Notes: a model not told the origin generated them from the letters alone. Shown: positions 1 through 6,854, numbered from the stretch's first letter. The stretch: 8,733 bases of DNA from Pseudomonadota bacterium (GCA_022709775.1 JAKLIE010000052.1:1-8733); one strand, 5' to 3'. A program made the numbers and translations.

Positions 1-1208
1 GTTACCGATGCGGCGATGAGCTCCTTACAAACCCGCCCAATGTTTTCAATCCTGTCTGCACTCCCAATCCAGCGCACACTAGCCATTTCTATACAACCGA
101 CGAACTGACTGTTCGCTATTACACGGGCTACTACCTAAACGGTACAAAGGACCTGTCAAACCCCGGAACTGGGTACAAGTTGGACGGCATAGAAGGCTTT
201 ATCTTCCCGACGACGCTCGCTCAGCCGAGTGGGGCAGTGAGACTATGCCGGAAGTACGACGCAACAAGGGATGACTACGTGCTCTTCCCTGGTGCAGGTG
301 CTAACGGTCAGGACTGTTCCGCCACAACGGATGGGTATACCGGAGGCAACTACTCCCAACTCGTGGGTAACACCGATTGGATTGGTTGGGCGCTTCCGGC
401 ATCGGCGTCGATCGGTCCAACTCAGACCAATAATCCGCCAACTGCGTCTATCACAAGCCCCAGCAACGGAGCGCAGTTTTCTGCAGGCGCCACGGTAACG
501 ATCTCGACAAACGCAATTGATTCAGATGGATCGATAGCTCGTGTTCGTTTCTACGCGAATGACAAACTATTGGGGACGGACACGACTTCCCCCTTTAAGC
601 ATGACTGGTTGAGCGTGCAGCCAGGGATCTACGTCTTACGTGCTCTAGTCGTGGACAATCGCGGCGCAGTTGCAAGCTCGTCAACCACGACCATAACCGT
701 CCTTGGAACGGCCCCGGTCTTCGCCAATCCTAGTTTTGAGCAACCGGTCGTTGGCCCAGGCAACTACGTTAGCAACCCCGCAGGTTCCTCGTGGCTGTGG
801 GATCCAGTATCACCGACCGGGCAATCGGGGATTTCGGGCAACAACAGCCTATTCACTGGCGCGCAAACGGCTCCGAATGGCGTGCAGGTTGCGTTCATTC
901 AAGGTGAGAAGCGGGCTGAGCAGACGATCCAGTTCAACGGTGCGACGTTGCGCTTGAAGTTCCGCTGCACGCAGCGAACCACCAACGGATCCACCCTGAA
1001 GCTTCGCGTCTGGGCTGACGGCATCCAGATTGGGCAACTGCTTACGCCGCCAGCGCCGCCGGTGGGGTCGCCTGCTGCCTATGGGTTCTGTCTGAGTGAT
1101 TGGTTTACCCGGACGGCGCAGCCGCACCAAGTCATCCTGAAGGGATATAACCCGGATGGACAGGACAACACGGTGTTTGTTGATAACGTTACGGTACAGA
1201 CGCAATAG
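1..1208 (+). CDS. C-terminal part of a modular, probably secreted protein (DUF5648-like, Ig-like and jelly-roll-like domains); 5' end outside window
   Basis: The frame is open from base 3 to the TAG at 1206-1208 (401 visible residues), so the TTG at 180 is an internal Leu codon and not a start. Visible residues about 29-133 resemble DUF5648-type repeats, with HFYTT, DGIEGFIFP, then a second unit with RKYDATRDDYVLF and NTDWIGWALP. Residues about 143-233 form a bacterial Ig-like (Big_7-like) domain: NPPTASITSPSNGA, DSDGSIARVRFYANDKLLGTD and a closing VVDNRGAVASSSTTTITV. Residues about 238-401 begin NPSFEQPVVGPGNY and end VFVDNVTVQ, typical of a beta-sandwich, carbohydrate-binding-like module. 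There is no C-terminal membrane anchor or sorting signal. Such modules follow a catalytic domain in many extracellular hydrolases, but that part is not visible, so the activity is unknown. GC is near 53% with codons such as CTA, TTA and AGA, unlike the genes that follow, suggesting horizontal acquisition (inference). Confidence 0.8.
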   Translation, partial: YRCGDELLTNPPNVFNPVCTPNPAHTSHFYTTDELTVRYYTGYYLNGTKDLSNPGTGYKLDGIEGFIFPTTLAQPSGAVRLCRKYDATRDDYVLFPGAGANGQDCSATTDGYTGGNYSQLVGNTDWIGWALPASASIGPTQTNNPPTASITSPSNGAQFSAGATVTISTNAIDSDGSIARVRFYANDKLLGTDTTSPFKHDWLSVQPGIYVLRALVVDNRGAVASSSTTTITVLGTAPVFANPSFEQPVVGPGNYVSNPAGSSWLWDPVSPTGQSGISGNNSLFTGAQTAPNGVQVAFIQGEKRAEQTIQFNGATLRLKFRCTQRTTNGSTLKLRVWADGIQIGQLLTPPAPPVGSPAAYGFCLSDWFTRTAQPHQVILKGYNPDGQDNTVFVDNVTVQTQ

Positions 1209-1377
1209 ACACCACGGCGAGAGCTGCTAGCCAAGTCGCGACGGACGGCGTCCACCTATCAGTTGGGTGACGTGGCTGGGACTCTCAATTGAGCCTCGAG
1301 CGCAGCGTTCCAGCCAGAAATGAAGAACTGACTCTCATTTCGACCCGGCGTCCGCGAACATGCCATCGCCCCACGTT

Positions 1378-1414
1378 GCCCGGCGCCTCCCGGGCGGGCC
1401 TCCCGTGCCCGCCC
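1378..1414 (+). other. Two overlapping, mutually exclusive GC hairpins upstream of the EF-G-like gene
   Basis: Hairpin A pairs GCCCGG (1378-1383) with CCGGGC (1390-1395) around a 6-nt loop. Hairpin B pairs GGGCGGGC (1392-1399) with GCCCGCCC (1407-1414) around a 7-nt loop, a perfect 8-bp stem. They share bases 1392-1395 and cannot form together. No run of T follows, so this is not a classical intrinsic terminator. It may end transcription from the upstream gene, be leader structure for the downstream gene, or simply reflect base composition. Confidence 0.4.
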
Positions 1415-1483
1415 ATACGCCTCTGACCCGGAACACCGAAACGTACGCGCGCGGCAACAACCCAACCCACTACCCGAGACCCC

Positions 1484-1490
1484 GGAGGAG
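1484..1490 (+). promoter_or_regulatory. Strong Shine-Dalgarno site (GGAGGAG) for the EF-G-like gene
   Basis: GGAGGAG is close to the anti-Shine-Dalgarno complement, and its GGAGG core ends 5 nt before the ATG at 1494. This fixes the start of the EF-G-like gene. It is the only strong site of this kind in the window; the other genes have weak or no Shine-Dalgarno sequence. Confidence 0.85.
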
Positions 1491-1493
1491 ACC

Positions 1494-3548
1494 ATGGCGG
1501 ATTTCGCCACCAGCAGCATTCGCACCGTCGCGCTCGTGGGCCACGGCGGCGCCGGCAAGACGACGCTCGCCGAGGCGCTGCTCGCGAGGGCCGGCGCGAT
1601 CCCCGCGGCCGGCAGCGTCGAGAAGGGTACGACGGTCTCCGACTTCGACCCGCTCGAAAAGCAGTTCCAGCATTCGCTGCGCGCGTCGGTCCTGCACGTC
1701 GACACGCCCGGCGCACGCATCCACCTGATCGACACGCCCGGATTCCCCGATTTCATCGGGCAGGCGATCGGCGCGCTCGACGCCGTCGAGACCGCGGCGG
1801 TCGTCGTGAACGCAGCGAGCGGCATCGAGATGATCACGTCGCGCATGATGGAATGGGCGGCCGACCGGCACCTGTGCCGCATCGTGATCGTCAACAGGAT
1901 CGATGCGGAGAACGTCGACGTGCCCGGCGTGCTCGCGGCGATCCGCGCGGCGTTCGGCAACGAGTGCCTGCCGATCAACCTGCCGGCCGACGGCGGCCGG
2001 CGCGTCGTCGACTGCTTCTTCAATCCGTCCGGCACCGCCGACTTCTCGTCGGTGGCCGAGGCGCACCAGGCGCTCGTCGACCAGGTGATCGAGGTCGACG
2101 AGGAGCTGATGGCGAAGTACCTCGAGCAGGGCGATTCGATCGAGGCGGAGCAGCTGCACGCCCCATTCGAGAAGGCGCTGCGCGAGGGCCACCTCGTGCC
2201 GGTCTGCTTCGTGTCGGCGCGCACCGGGGCCGGCGTGTCCGAGCTGCTCGACGTGCTCGTGAAGCTGGCCCCGAACCCCGCGGAAGGCAACCCGCCGATG
2301 TTCACGAAGGGCGAGGGCGCCTCGGCCGTCGAGTTCCGCTCGGAGCCCGACCCCGCGAAACACGTGCTCGCACACGTTTTCAAGGTCGTCGTCGACCCGT
2401 TCGTCGGCAAGCTCGGCGTCTTCCGGGTTCACCAGGGGACGGTGACGAAGGACACGCAGCTCTACGTCGGCGAGAGCAAGAAGCCGTTCAAGGTGGGCCA
2501 CCTGCTCATGCTGCAGGGAGCGAAGCACGTCGAGATCGACCGCGCGTTCCCCGGCGACATCGCCGCGGTTGCGAAGGTCGACGAGATCGGGTTCGACTGC
2601 GTGCTGCACGACTCCCACGACGAGGACCGGATCCACATGGTGCCGCTCGCGTTCCCGACGCCGATGCACGGGCTCGCGATCGCGCCGAAGCGACGCGGCG
2701 ACGAGCAGCGGCTCTCCGACGTGCTTCACAAGATGTGCGCGGAGGACCCGACACTCAGCGTCGAGCACGACGCGACGCTGAACGAGACGGTGCTGCGGGG
2801 CCTGGGCGAGCTGCACCTGCGCTCGGCGCTCGAGCGCATGGCGAGCCAGTTCAAGCTCGAGGTCGAGACGCGGCCGCCGCGCATTCCCTACCGCGAGACG
2901 ATCACCGGCAAGGCCGAGGGACATCACCGGCACAAGAAGCAGACCGGCGGCGCGGGGCAGTTCGGCGAGGTCTACCTGCGCATCGAGCCGCTGCCGCGCG
3001 GCGCCGGGTTCGAGTTCGTCGACGAGGTGAAGGGCGGCACGATCCCGACGCAGTTCCTGCCGGCCGTGCAGAAGGGCGTCGAGCAGGTGCTCGCGGTCGG
3101 TCCCGTCGCGGGCTATCCGCTGCAGGACGTGCGCGTGATCGTGTACGACGGCAAGAGCCACGCCGTCGATTCGAAGGAGGTCGCGTTCGTGTCGGCGGGC
3201 AAGAAGGCGTTCATCGACGCGATCTCGAAGGCGCGCCCGATCGTGCTCGAGCCGATCGTCAACCTCGAGGTGCACTGCCAGGCCGACAAGATGGGCGATA
3301 TCGCCGGCGACCTGTCCGCGCGCCGCGGCCAGGTGACCGGCACGCAGACGCTCGCGGCCGGCGCGCTCGCGGTGATCGGCATCGCACCGCTCGCGGAGCT
3401 CGACGGCTACGGCTCGCGCCTCAAGGCCGCGACCGGCGGCCACGGCAGCTACACGATGGCGCTCGCGCGCTACGAGCAGGCGCCGCCGAACGTGCAGCAG
3501 CAGCTCGCCGCCGAGTACGCGAAGCACCGGAAGCACGAGGAAGACTGA
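1494..3548 (+). CDS. fusA2: EF-G-like translational GTPase (EF-G2 / elongation factor G-like family)
   Basis: The 684-residue protein has the EF-G domain order: GTPase domain (about 10-260), domain II (about 290-375), III (about 385-460), IV (about 461-580) and V (about 583-665). GTPase motifs are P-loop GHGGAGKT (16-23), a switch I region with GTTVSDFDP (45-53), DTPG (80-83), NRID (134-137) and SA (241-242). Domain IV has TGGAGQFG (484-491) and the tip segment SHAVDSKEVAF with His556. It is not the canonical FusA: the DTPGHVDF segment of EF-G reads DTPGFPDF, so the usual catalytic His is Phe84, and the G4 Lys is Arg135. Replacement of that His by an aromatic residue is known to me in EF-G-like paralogues, so the protein probably binds ribosomes and GTP with altered hydrolysis; its cellular role is not settled. 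The start is supported by the GGAGGAG site. It is convergent with the next gene and no str-operon partners are nearby, consistent with a paralogue. Confidence 0.9.
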   Translation: MADFATSSIRTVALVGHGGAGKTTLAEALLARAGAIPAAGSVEKGTTVSDFDPLEKQFQHSLRASVLHVDTPGARIHLIDTPGFPDFIGQAIGALDAVETAAVVVNAASGIEMITSRMMEWAADRHLCRIVIVNRIDAENVDVPGVLAAIRAAFGNECLPINLPADGGRRVVDCFFNPSGTADFSSVAEAHQALVDQVIEVDEELMAKYLEQGDSIEAEQLHAPFEKALREGHLVPVCFVSARTGAGVSELLDVLVKLAPNPAEGNPPMFTKGEGASAVEFRSEPDPAKHVLAHVFKVVVDPFVGKLGVFRVHQGTVTKDTQLYVGESKKPFKVGHLLMLQGAKHVEIDRAFPGDIAAVAKVDEIGFDCVLHDSHDEDRIHMVPLAFPTPMHGLAIAPKRRGDEQRLSDVLHKMCAEDPTLSVEHDATLNETVLRGLGELHLRSALERMASQFKLEVETRPPRIPYRETITGKAEGHHRHKKQTGGAGQFGEVYLRIEPLPRGAGFEFVDEVKGGTIPTQFLPAVQKGVEQVLAVGPVAGYPLQDVRVIVYDGKSHAVDSKEVAFVSAGKKAFIDAISKARPIVLEPIVNLEVHCQADKMGDIAGDLSARRGQVTGTQTLAAGALAVIGIAPLAELDGYGSRLKAATGGHGSYTMALARYEQAPPNVQQQLAAEYAKHRKHEED

Positions 3549-3564
3549 AGTCGGATCCTGGGGA

Positions 3565-3580
3565 CGGCGCGTACGCGCCG
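3565..3580. repeat. 16-bp perfect palindrome in the convergent intergenic region
   Basis: CGGCGCGTACGCGCCG is identical to its reverse complement. It starts 16 bp after the stop codon of the EF-G-like gene. It could fold as a GC stem in RNA from either strand, or be a protein-binding palindrome. Its position between convergent stop codons favours a role in 3' end formation, but there is no following T run on either strand. Confidence 0.5.
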
Positions 3581-3594
3581 GAACCTCATGCCCG

Positions 3595-3646
3595 GGGTCG
3601 GGTTCGACCGCCCGGCCCGTCAGGGCCGGCCGTCCGAACCTGACCT
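3595..3646. terminator. Long two-part hairpin between convergent genes, possible bidirectional terminator
   Basis: The outer arm GTCGGGTTCG (3597-3606) pairs with CGAACCTGAC (3635-3644) with nine Watson-Crick pairs and one G-U, extendable by about two pairs. The inner arm CCGGCCC (3612-3618) pairs with GGGCCGG (3623-3629) around a GTCA loop. It lies about 20 bp from the stop codon of the minus-strand BON gene and about 46 bp past the EF-G-like stop. No T run follows, so it departs from the standard intrinsic terminator; a copy of a dispersed palindromic repeat is the main alternative. Confidence 0.45.
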
Positions 3647-3665
3647 AGGTGTTGACCGCGCCTCC

Positions 3666-4163
3666 CTAGCGCACCGGCCGCGCCGGTCCCGGCGCCTTCA
3701 CCGGCAACACGCGCGTCTCGTCGAACACCCGCTCGACGCGCGGCAGCTTCTTTACGGCCTCCGACAATTCGAGTCGCTGCACGGCGTCGCGCACGCAGCC
3801 CTGCAGCGTCACCCAGCCGCGTGACGTCGTGATCCACACCGACGACGTCGAGAAGCGGCTGTCCGCCGCAAGGGCCGCGCGCACCGTCTCGTTGATCTCG
3901 GGATCGCGCCGGTAGGCGCCGCCCGGCTCGCACTTTCCCTCGATCGCGCAGCGCGTGCCGCGCTCGGTGCGGGCATGGGCGCTGCGCTCGACTTCCTCGC
4001 GGGTCATCAGCGGTGGCGGCCGCGCAGGGCAGGCGGGATGGCCGCGCGTCGCCTGCGCGAACGGGTCGAGCTGCACGCGGTCGTCTGCGGCAAGCGCGGT
4101 GGCGCCGGCGAACGCGGCGACGGCCAGGATCGCGCGAATCGAAAGTGTCGGGCGGGCGGACAT
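3666..4163 (-). CDS. Exported small BON-domain protein
   Basis: This 165-residue protein begins with a signal peptide: MSAR..SIR, a hydrophobic stretch (about 9-24) and a likely signal peptidase I site after A23-L24-A25. The mature part has a Pro/Cys-containing linker (about 40-80) and one BON domain (about 85-155): DPEINETVRAAL, a central strand with GWVTLQGCV and a closing helix plus strand LPRVERVFDETRVL. BON domains occur in periplasmic OsmY-like proteins and are thought to bind membranes or lipids. Four cysteines (45, 72, 78, 123) lie in the mature region, so disulfides are possible. The ATG at 4163 has no Shine-Dalgarno site; a TAGAAT hexamer lies 10 nt upstream, suggesting a nearly leaderless transcript. 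It follows the photolyase gene on the same strand after 87 bp. No specific function can be assigned. Confidence 0.85.
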   Translation of the reverse strand: MSARPTLSIRAILAVAAFAGATALAADDRVQLDPFAQATRGHPACPARPPPLMTREEVERSAHARTERGTRCAIEGKCEPGGAYRRDPEINETVRAALAADSRFSTSSVWITTSRGWVTLQGCVRDAVQRLELSEAVKKLPRVERVFDETRVLPVKAPGPARPVR

Positions 4164-4172
4164 CGCGGCGCC

Positions 4173-4178
4173 ATTCTA
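4173..4178 (-). promoter_or_regulatory. Candidate -10 box (TAGAAT) for the BON gene
   Basis: On the minus strand TAGAAT differs from TATAAT at one base and is followed by 9 nt before the ATG. Transcription would then begin within a few bases of the start codon. No convincing -35 box stands 16-18 bp upstream, so the site could be fortuitous and the gene may instead be read through from the photolyase gene. Confidence 0.35.
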
Positions 4179-4207
4179 CGGAGTCGCTGCGCGCACGCCC
4201 CGGGGCC

Positions 4208-4224
4208 CGTCGGAATGGCCGACG
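4208..4224 (-). other. Short hairpin just after the photolyase stop codon
   Basis: CGTCGG (4208-4213) pairs with CCGACG (4219-4224) around a 5-nt loop in the 87-bp gap between photolyase and BON gene. It has no T run. It might attenuate read-through from the photolyase gene, but stems of this size are common by chance in such GC-rich DNA. Confidence 0.25.
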
Positions 4225-4250
4225 CGCGCGGCGGCTCCGGGCCGGGGCCT

Positions 4251-5756
4251 TCAGCGCTTCAGCGTGCGCCCGTACAGCGCCAGCGCCTCTTCGCGCGCCC
4301 GCGCGTGATCGACGACGGGAGGCGGATAGTCGCGGCCGACGACCACGCCGCGCGCCTGCTGCAGCCCGGGCGCCAGCGTCCACGGCGCGTGGATTTCGCT
4401 CGCTTCGAGCGCCGCGACCTCGGGGACGTAGCGCCTGATGAACGAGCCGTCCGGATCGAAGCGCTGCGACTGCGTCACCGGGTTGAAGATCCGGAACCAC
4501 GGCTGCGCGTCGCAACCCGTCGACGCCGCCCACTGCCAGCCGCCGTTGTTCGACGCGAGGTCGTAGTCGATCAGCGCGTCGGCGAAATGCCGCTCGCCCA
4601 GCCGCCAGTCGACGAGCAGGTCCTTGACGAGGAAGCTCGCCGCGACCATGCGGAGCCGATTGTGCATGTAGCCCGTCTGCGCGAGCTGCCGCATCGCGGC
4701 GTCGACGAGCGGATAGCCGGTGCGGCCCTCGCGCCACGCCGCGTAGCGTTCCGGGCTTCCCGGAAATCGGAGAGCATCGCAGTCGGGCCTGAACGCGTGC
4801 GTCACGACGTCCGGGCGGTGCCAGAGGATCTGCGCGTAGAACTCGCGCCAGACAAGCTCGGAGAGCCACGTCGCGGCGCCCTCGCCGTTCGGAAGGAGCG
4901 AGCGCGCGTGCGCGAAGGCGGCGAGCGTGCGTATCGACACGGTGCCGAAGCGCAGGTGGACCGACAGGTACGACGGCCCCTTGATCGCCGGGAAATCGCG
5001 CGCCTCCCGGTAGCGGTCTATGCGCTTGCGGAAGTCCGCGAAGAGCGCCGTGCCGCCCGACATGCCGGGTTTCACGCCGAGGGCCGCGAGGTTGGTGCGG
5101 CGGAATCCGATCGCCTCGAGCGGGGGAACGCCGGCGGCGACCTTTGCCGGCGGCGGCGCCAGTGCGCCCGGTGCGGGATCGACCGCGTGCGGCGCGAGAT
5201 GCGCGGGCGCGAGCCGTTCGAGCCACGCGCGCTTGTAGGGGGTGAACACCGAATAAGGCGTGCCGGTGCGCGTCAACACCTCGTCGCGCTCGAAGACCAC
5301 CTGGTCCTTGTGCGTGACGAACGCGATGCCGATCGCGGCGAGCGCATCGTCGATCTCGTCGTCGCGCGCGATCGCGGCGGGCTCGTAGTCGCGGTTGGCG
5401 TGGACCGCCGCGACGCCGAGCTCGCGCGCCAGCGCCGGGATCGCTTCGCGGGCGCGATCGTGCAGGACGATCAGTCCGCCGCCGCGGGCGCGCAGGCGCT
5501 CGTCGAGCTCGCGCAGGCTGTCGGCGATGAACTCGACCCGGCGGTCGTCGGGCGACGGCAGCGCGTCGAGGATCTCGCGATCGAAGACGAAGGCGCAGAA
5601 GACGGGGCCGCCGTCCTCGAGTGCGCGCGCGAGCGCCGCGTGGTCGACGTCGCGCAGGTCGCGCCTGAACCACACGAGAGACCCTGCGCCCCCGGTCGGC
5701 GGGTCGACGACGGGACGGCGGGACGCGCTCGGGTGCGAGGGAGGGGCGATCGGCAT
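4251..5756 (-). CDS. phrB: Class I deoxyribodipyrimidine photolyase (CPD photolyase)
   Basis: The 501-residue flavoprotein uses light to split cyclobutane pyrimidine dimers in DNA. The N-terminal antenna-binding alpha/beta domain starts at [10 protein letters not shown] (26-35) after a 25-residue Pro-rich extension. The FAD domain (about 230-500) contains [13 protein letters not shown] (262-274), ELVWREFY (300-307; Glu300 and Trp303 match the dimer-binding Glu274 and Trp277 of E. coli), HNRLRM (365-370), [13 protein letters not shown] (397-409) and FRIFNP (421-426). The electron-transfer Trp pair nearest FAD is kept as Trp407 and Trp384 (E. coli 382 and 359), but the position matching E. coli Trp306 is Phe331. 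Length fits the family (E. coli 472) plus the extension. The ATG at 5756 is the only ATG or GTG upstream of the conserved start in this frame; the frame closes at 5811-5813. The Shine-Dalgarno signal is weak. It is divergent from the algH operon. I am confident of the family, less so of chromophore choice or activity level. Confidence 0.95.
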   Translation of the reverse strand: MPIAPPSHPSASRRPVVDPPTGGAGSLVWFRRDLRDVDHAALARALEDGGPVFCAFVFDREILDALPSPDDRRVEFIADSLRELDERLRARGGGLIVLHDRAREAIPALARELGVAAVHANRDYEPAAIARDDEIDDALAAIGIAFVTHKDQVVFERDEVLTRTGTPYSVFTPYKRAWLERLAPAHLAPHAVDPAPGALAPPPAKVAAGVPPLEAIGFRRTNLAALGVKPGMSGGTALFADFRKRIDRYREARDFPAIKGPSYLSVHLRFGTVSIRTLAAFAHARSLLPNGEGAATWLSELVWREFYAQILWHRPDVVTHAFRPDCDALRFPGSPERYAAWREGRTGYPLVDAAMRQLAQTGYMHNRLRMVAASFLVKDLLVDWRLGERHFADALIDYDLASNNGGWQWAASTGCDAQPWFRIFNPVTQSQRFDPDGSFIRRYVPEVAALEASEIHAPWTLAPGLQQARGVVVGRDYPPPVVDHARAREEALALYGRTLKR

Positions 5757-5812
5757 CGTGGCGAGCGGGTCGGGAACCGCCTCGCTCGGGCGAGGTCCAG
5801 GCCAGGCGGATC

Positions 5813-5843
5813 ATTGTGCCCGGGGTCCCCGGACGTTTACAAT
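5813..5843 (+). promoter_or_regulatory. Candidate overlapping divergent promoter for algH operon and photolyase, with central palindrome
   Basis: On the plus strand TTGTGC (5814-5819) and TACAAT (5838-5843) are 18 bp apart; initiation would fall near 5850, about 4 nt before the algH ATG, giving an almost leaderless message with no Shine-Dalgarno site. On the minus strand TTGTAA (5842-5837) and CACAAT (5818-5813) are also 18 bp apart and point to the photolyase gene with a leader near 50 nt. Between the boxes is CCGGGG-T-CCCCGG (5820-5832), a perfect inverted repeat that could be an operator. The plus-strand -10 is the best-supported part; -35 matches are weak. Confidence 0.45.
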
Positions 5844-5853
5844 TCGACAATCC

Positions 5854-6417
5854 ATGGGTGCGACCGTCAACCTCACCCACCATTTCCTGATCGCCATGCC
5901 CGCCATGGCCGACCCGCATTTCGCCCACACGCTCACGTTCGTCTGCGAGCACAACGAGGACGGCGCGCTGGGCATCGTCGTCAACCGGCCGATCGAGATG
6001 ACGCTGTCCGCGCTATTCGAGCAGATCGAGGTCGAGCTGCCCGACACGGCGCTCGGACGCTCGCCGGTGCTCTACGGCGGCCCGGTGCAGATGGATCGCG
6101 GATTCGTGCTGCACCGGCCGCTGGGCAACTGGCAGTCGACGCTCGCGGTGTCCGACGACCTCGGGCTCACGACGTCGAAGGACGTCCTCGAGGCCCTGGC
6201 GCGCGGCGAGGGACCGCGCGACGTGCTGGTCTCGCTGGGCTACGCGGGCTGGTCGGCGGGGCAGCTCGAGCAGGAGCTCGCGCAGAACGCCTGGCTCACC
6301 GTCGACGCGGACGCCGGCGTGCTGTTCGACCTGCCGCCCGACCGCCGTCTGCCCGCCGCGATGTCGCGGCTCGGTATCGACTTCTCGCGCCTGTCGGAAG
6401 GCGCCGGGCACGCGTAG
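5854..6417 (+). CDS. algH: YqgE/AlgH family protein
   Basis: This 187-residue protein is a complete member of the YqgE/AlgH (UPF0301) family. It shows the family opening [13 protein letters not shown] (6-18), the signature [16 protein letters not shown] (31-46), [14 protein letters not shown] (74-87) and the C-terminal [15 protein letters not shown] (128-142) followed by NAWL. AlgH was named for an effect on alginate production in Pseudomonas, but the fold does not resemble a DNA-binding regulator and the molecular role is not established. The ATG at 5854 matches the usual family start; the frame is open further upstream, but that stretch is antisense to photolyase and its promoter. The gene leads the operon and its TAG shares one base with the GTG of ruvX. 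The pairing of yqgE with yqgF is widespread in proteobacteria. Confidence 0.93.
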   Translation: MGATVNLTHHFLIAMPAMADPHFAHTLTFVCEHNEDGALGIVVNRPIEMTLSALFEQIEVELPDTALGRSPVLYGGPVQMDRGFVLHRPLGNWQSTLAVSDDLGLTTSKDVLEALARGEGPRDVLVSLGYAGWSAGQLEQELAQNAWLTVDADAGVLFDLPPDRRLPAAMSRLGIDFSRLSEGAGHA

Positions 6418-6854
6418 TGGCCGTCGCCACGCCCTCCGACTCCACCGTGCTCGCCTTCGATTTCGGAACCCGCCGCATCGGCGTCGCGGTCGGCGACCTC
6501 GCGACGCGCCTCGCGCATCCGCTGGCGACGATCGAGCGCGAGCGCGAGGCCGAGCGCTTCGCTGCGATCGCGTCGCTCGTCGCCGAATGGACGCCCGCGC
6601 GCCTCGTCGTCGGCCTGCCGGTACACGCGGACGGCACGCCGCACGAGACGACCGCGCGCGCACGGCGTTTCGGCCGCCAGCTCGCCGGCCGGACCGGCCT
6701 GCCGGTCGAGTTCGCCGACGAGCGCCACACGACACAGGACGCGGTCGCGTCGTTGTCGGAAGCGGGACTGGGCGGCAGGCGCTCGAAGGAAGTGCGCGAC
6801 CGCGTGGCGGCGCAGCTGATCCTGCAGGCCTGGCTCGACGATCATGGCCGCTGA
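6417..6854 (+). CDS. ruvX: RuvX/YqgF family pre-16S rRNA nuclease / putative Holliday junction resolvase
   Basis: The 145-residue protein has the RNase H-like YqgF fold motifs: AFDFGTRRIGVAVGD (13-27) with the first acidic residue Asp15, LVVGLPVHADGT (63-73), EFADERHTT (98-106) with Glu102, and RDRVAAQLILQAWL (127-140) with Asp128. The acidic triad is therefore complete. E. coli YqgF is linked to maturation of the 16S rRNA 5' end; resolvase activity is reported for some homologues. The chosen start is GTG at 6417, whose first base is the last base of the algH stop (TAGTG), the natural start for coupled translation. A GTG at 6447 is an alternative that would remove 10 poorly conserved residues. 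The 3' end overlaps pyrR by 11 nt. Upstream extension of the frame runs antisense to photolyase and is not coding. Confidence 0.92.
   Translation: MAVATPSDSTVLAFDFGTRRIGVAVGDLATRLAHPLATIEREREAERFAAIASLVAEWTPARLVVGLPVHADGTPHETTARARRFGRQLAGRTGLPVEFADERHTTQDAVASLSEAGLGGRRSKEVRDRVAAQLILQAWLDDHGR

Larger units (their letters stand above)
1209..1493. other. Gene-free interval and composition boundary
   Basis: No credible coding region lies here on either strand; the frames open across it are shadows of the neighbouring GC-rich gene. The first part (to about 1350) still has the mixed composition of the upstream gene and holds a short palindrome CTCAATTGAG (1284-1293) and two near-identical 11-mers, GACTCTCAATT (1280-1290) and GACTCTCATTT (1330-1340). 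The second part is GC-rich and carries two overlapping hairpins (1378-1414) and the ribosome binding site of the EF-G-like gene. I could not find a -35/-10 pair I trust. Confidence 0.6.

Noticed and set aside
180..182. TTG as start codon of the first gene
   Set aside because: The frame continues upstream without a stop to the window edge, and the residues before it (HFYTT and following) belong to the same domain.
1470..3536. 688-codon open frame on the minus strand, opposite the EF-G-like gene
   Set aside because: It is very rich in Arg, Ala, Leu, Asp and Val with no recognisable domain and runs almost exactly antisense to a well-supported gene; long antisense frames are expected in DNA of 70% GC.
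1853..3643. 596-codon plus-strand frame overlapping the EF-G-like gene
   Set aside because: An Arg/Ala/Pro-rich shifted reading of the EF-G-like gene with no family resemblance.
3588..5830. Shared 11-mer TGCCCGGGGTC at about 3589 and 5819 as a repeat
   Set aside because: Too short and too GC-rich to mean anything in this composition; the flanks do not match.
5395..5853. Upstream extension of the algH frame
   Set aside because: It is antisense to the photolyase N-terminus and crosses the candidate promoter; the family N-terminus matches the ATG at 5854.
3586..5952. 788-codon minus-strand frame covering BON gene and photolyase
   Set aside because: Its composition is dominated by Arg/Ala/Gly/Pro, it is out of frame with two recognisable genes on the same strand, and crosses the divergent promoter region.
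3975..6416. Long upstream extension of the ruvX frame
   Set aside because: The part before 6417 is antisense to photolyase and out of frame with algH, has no domain, and the RuvX family begins near 6417-6447.
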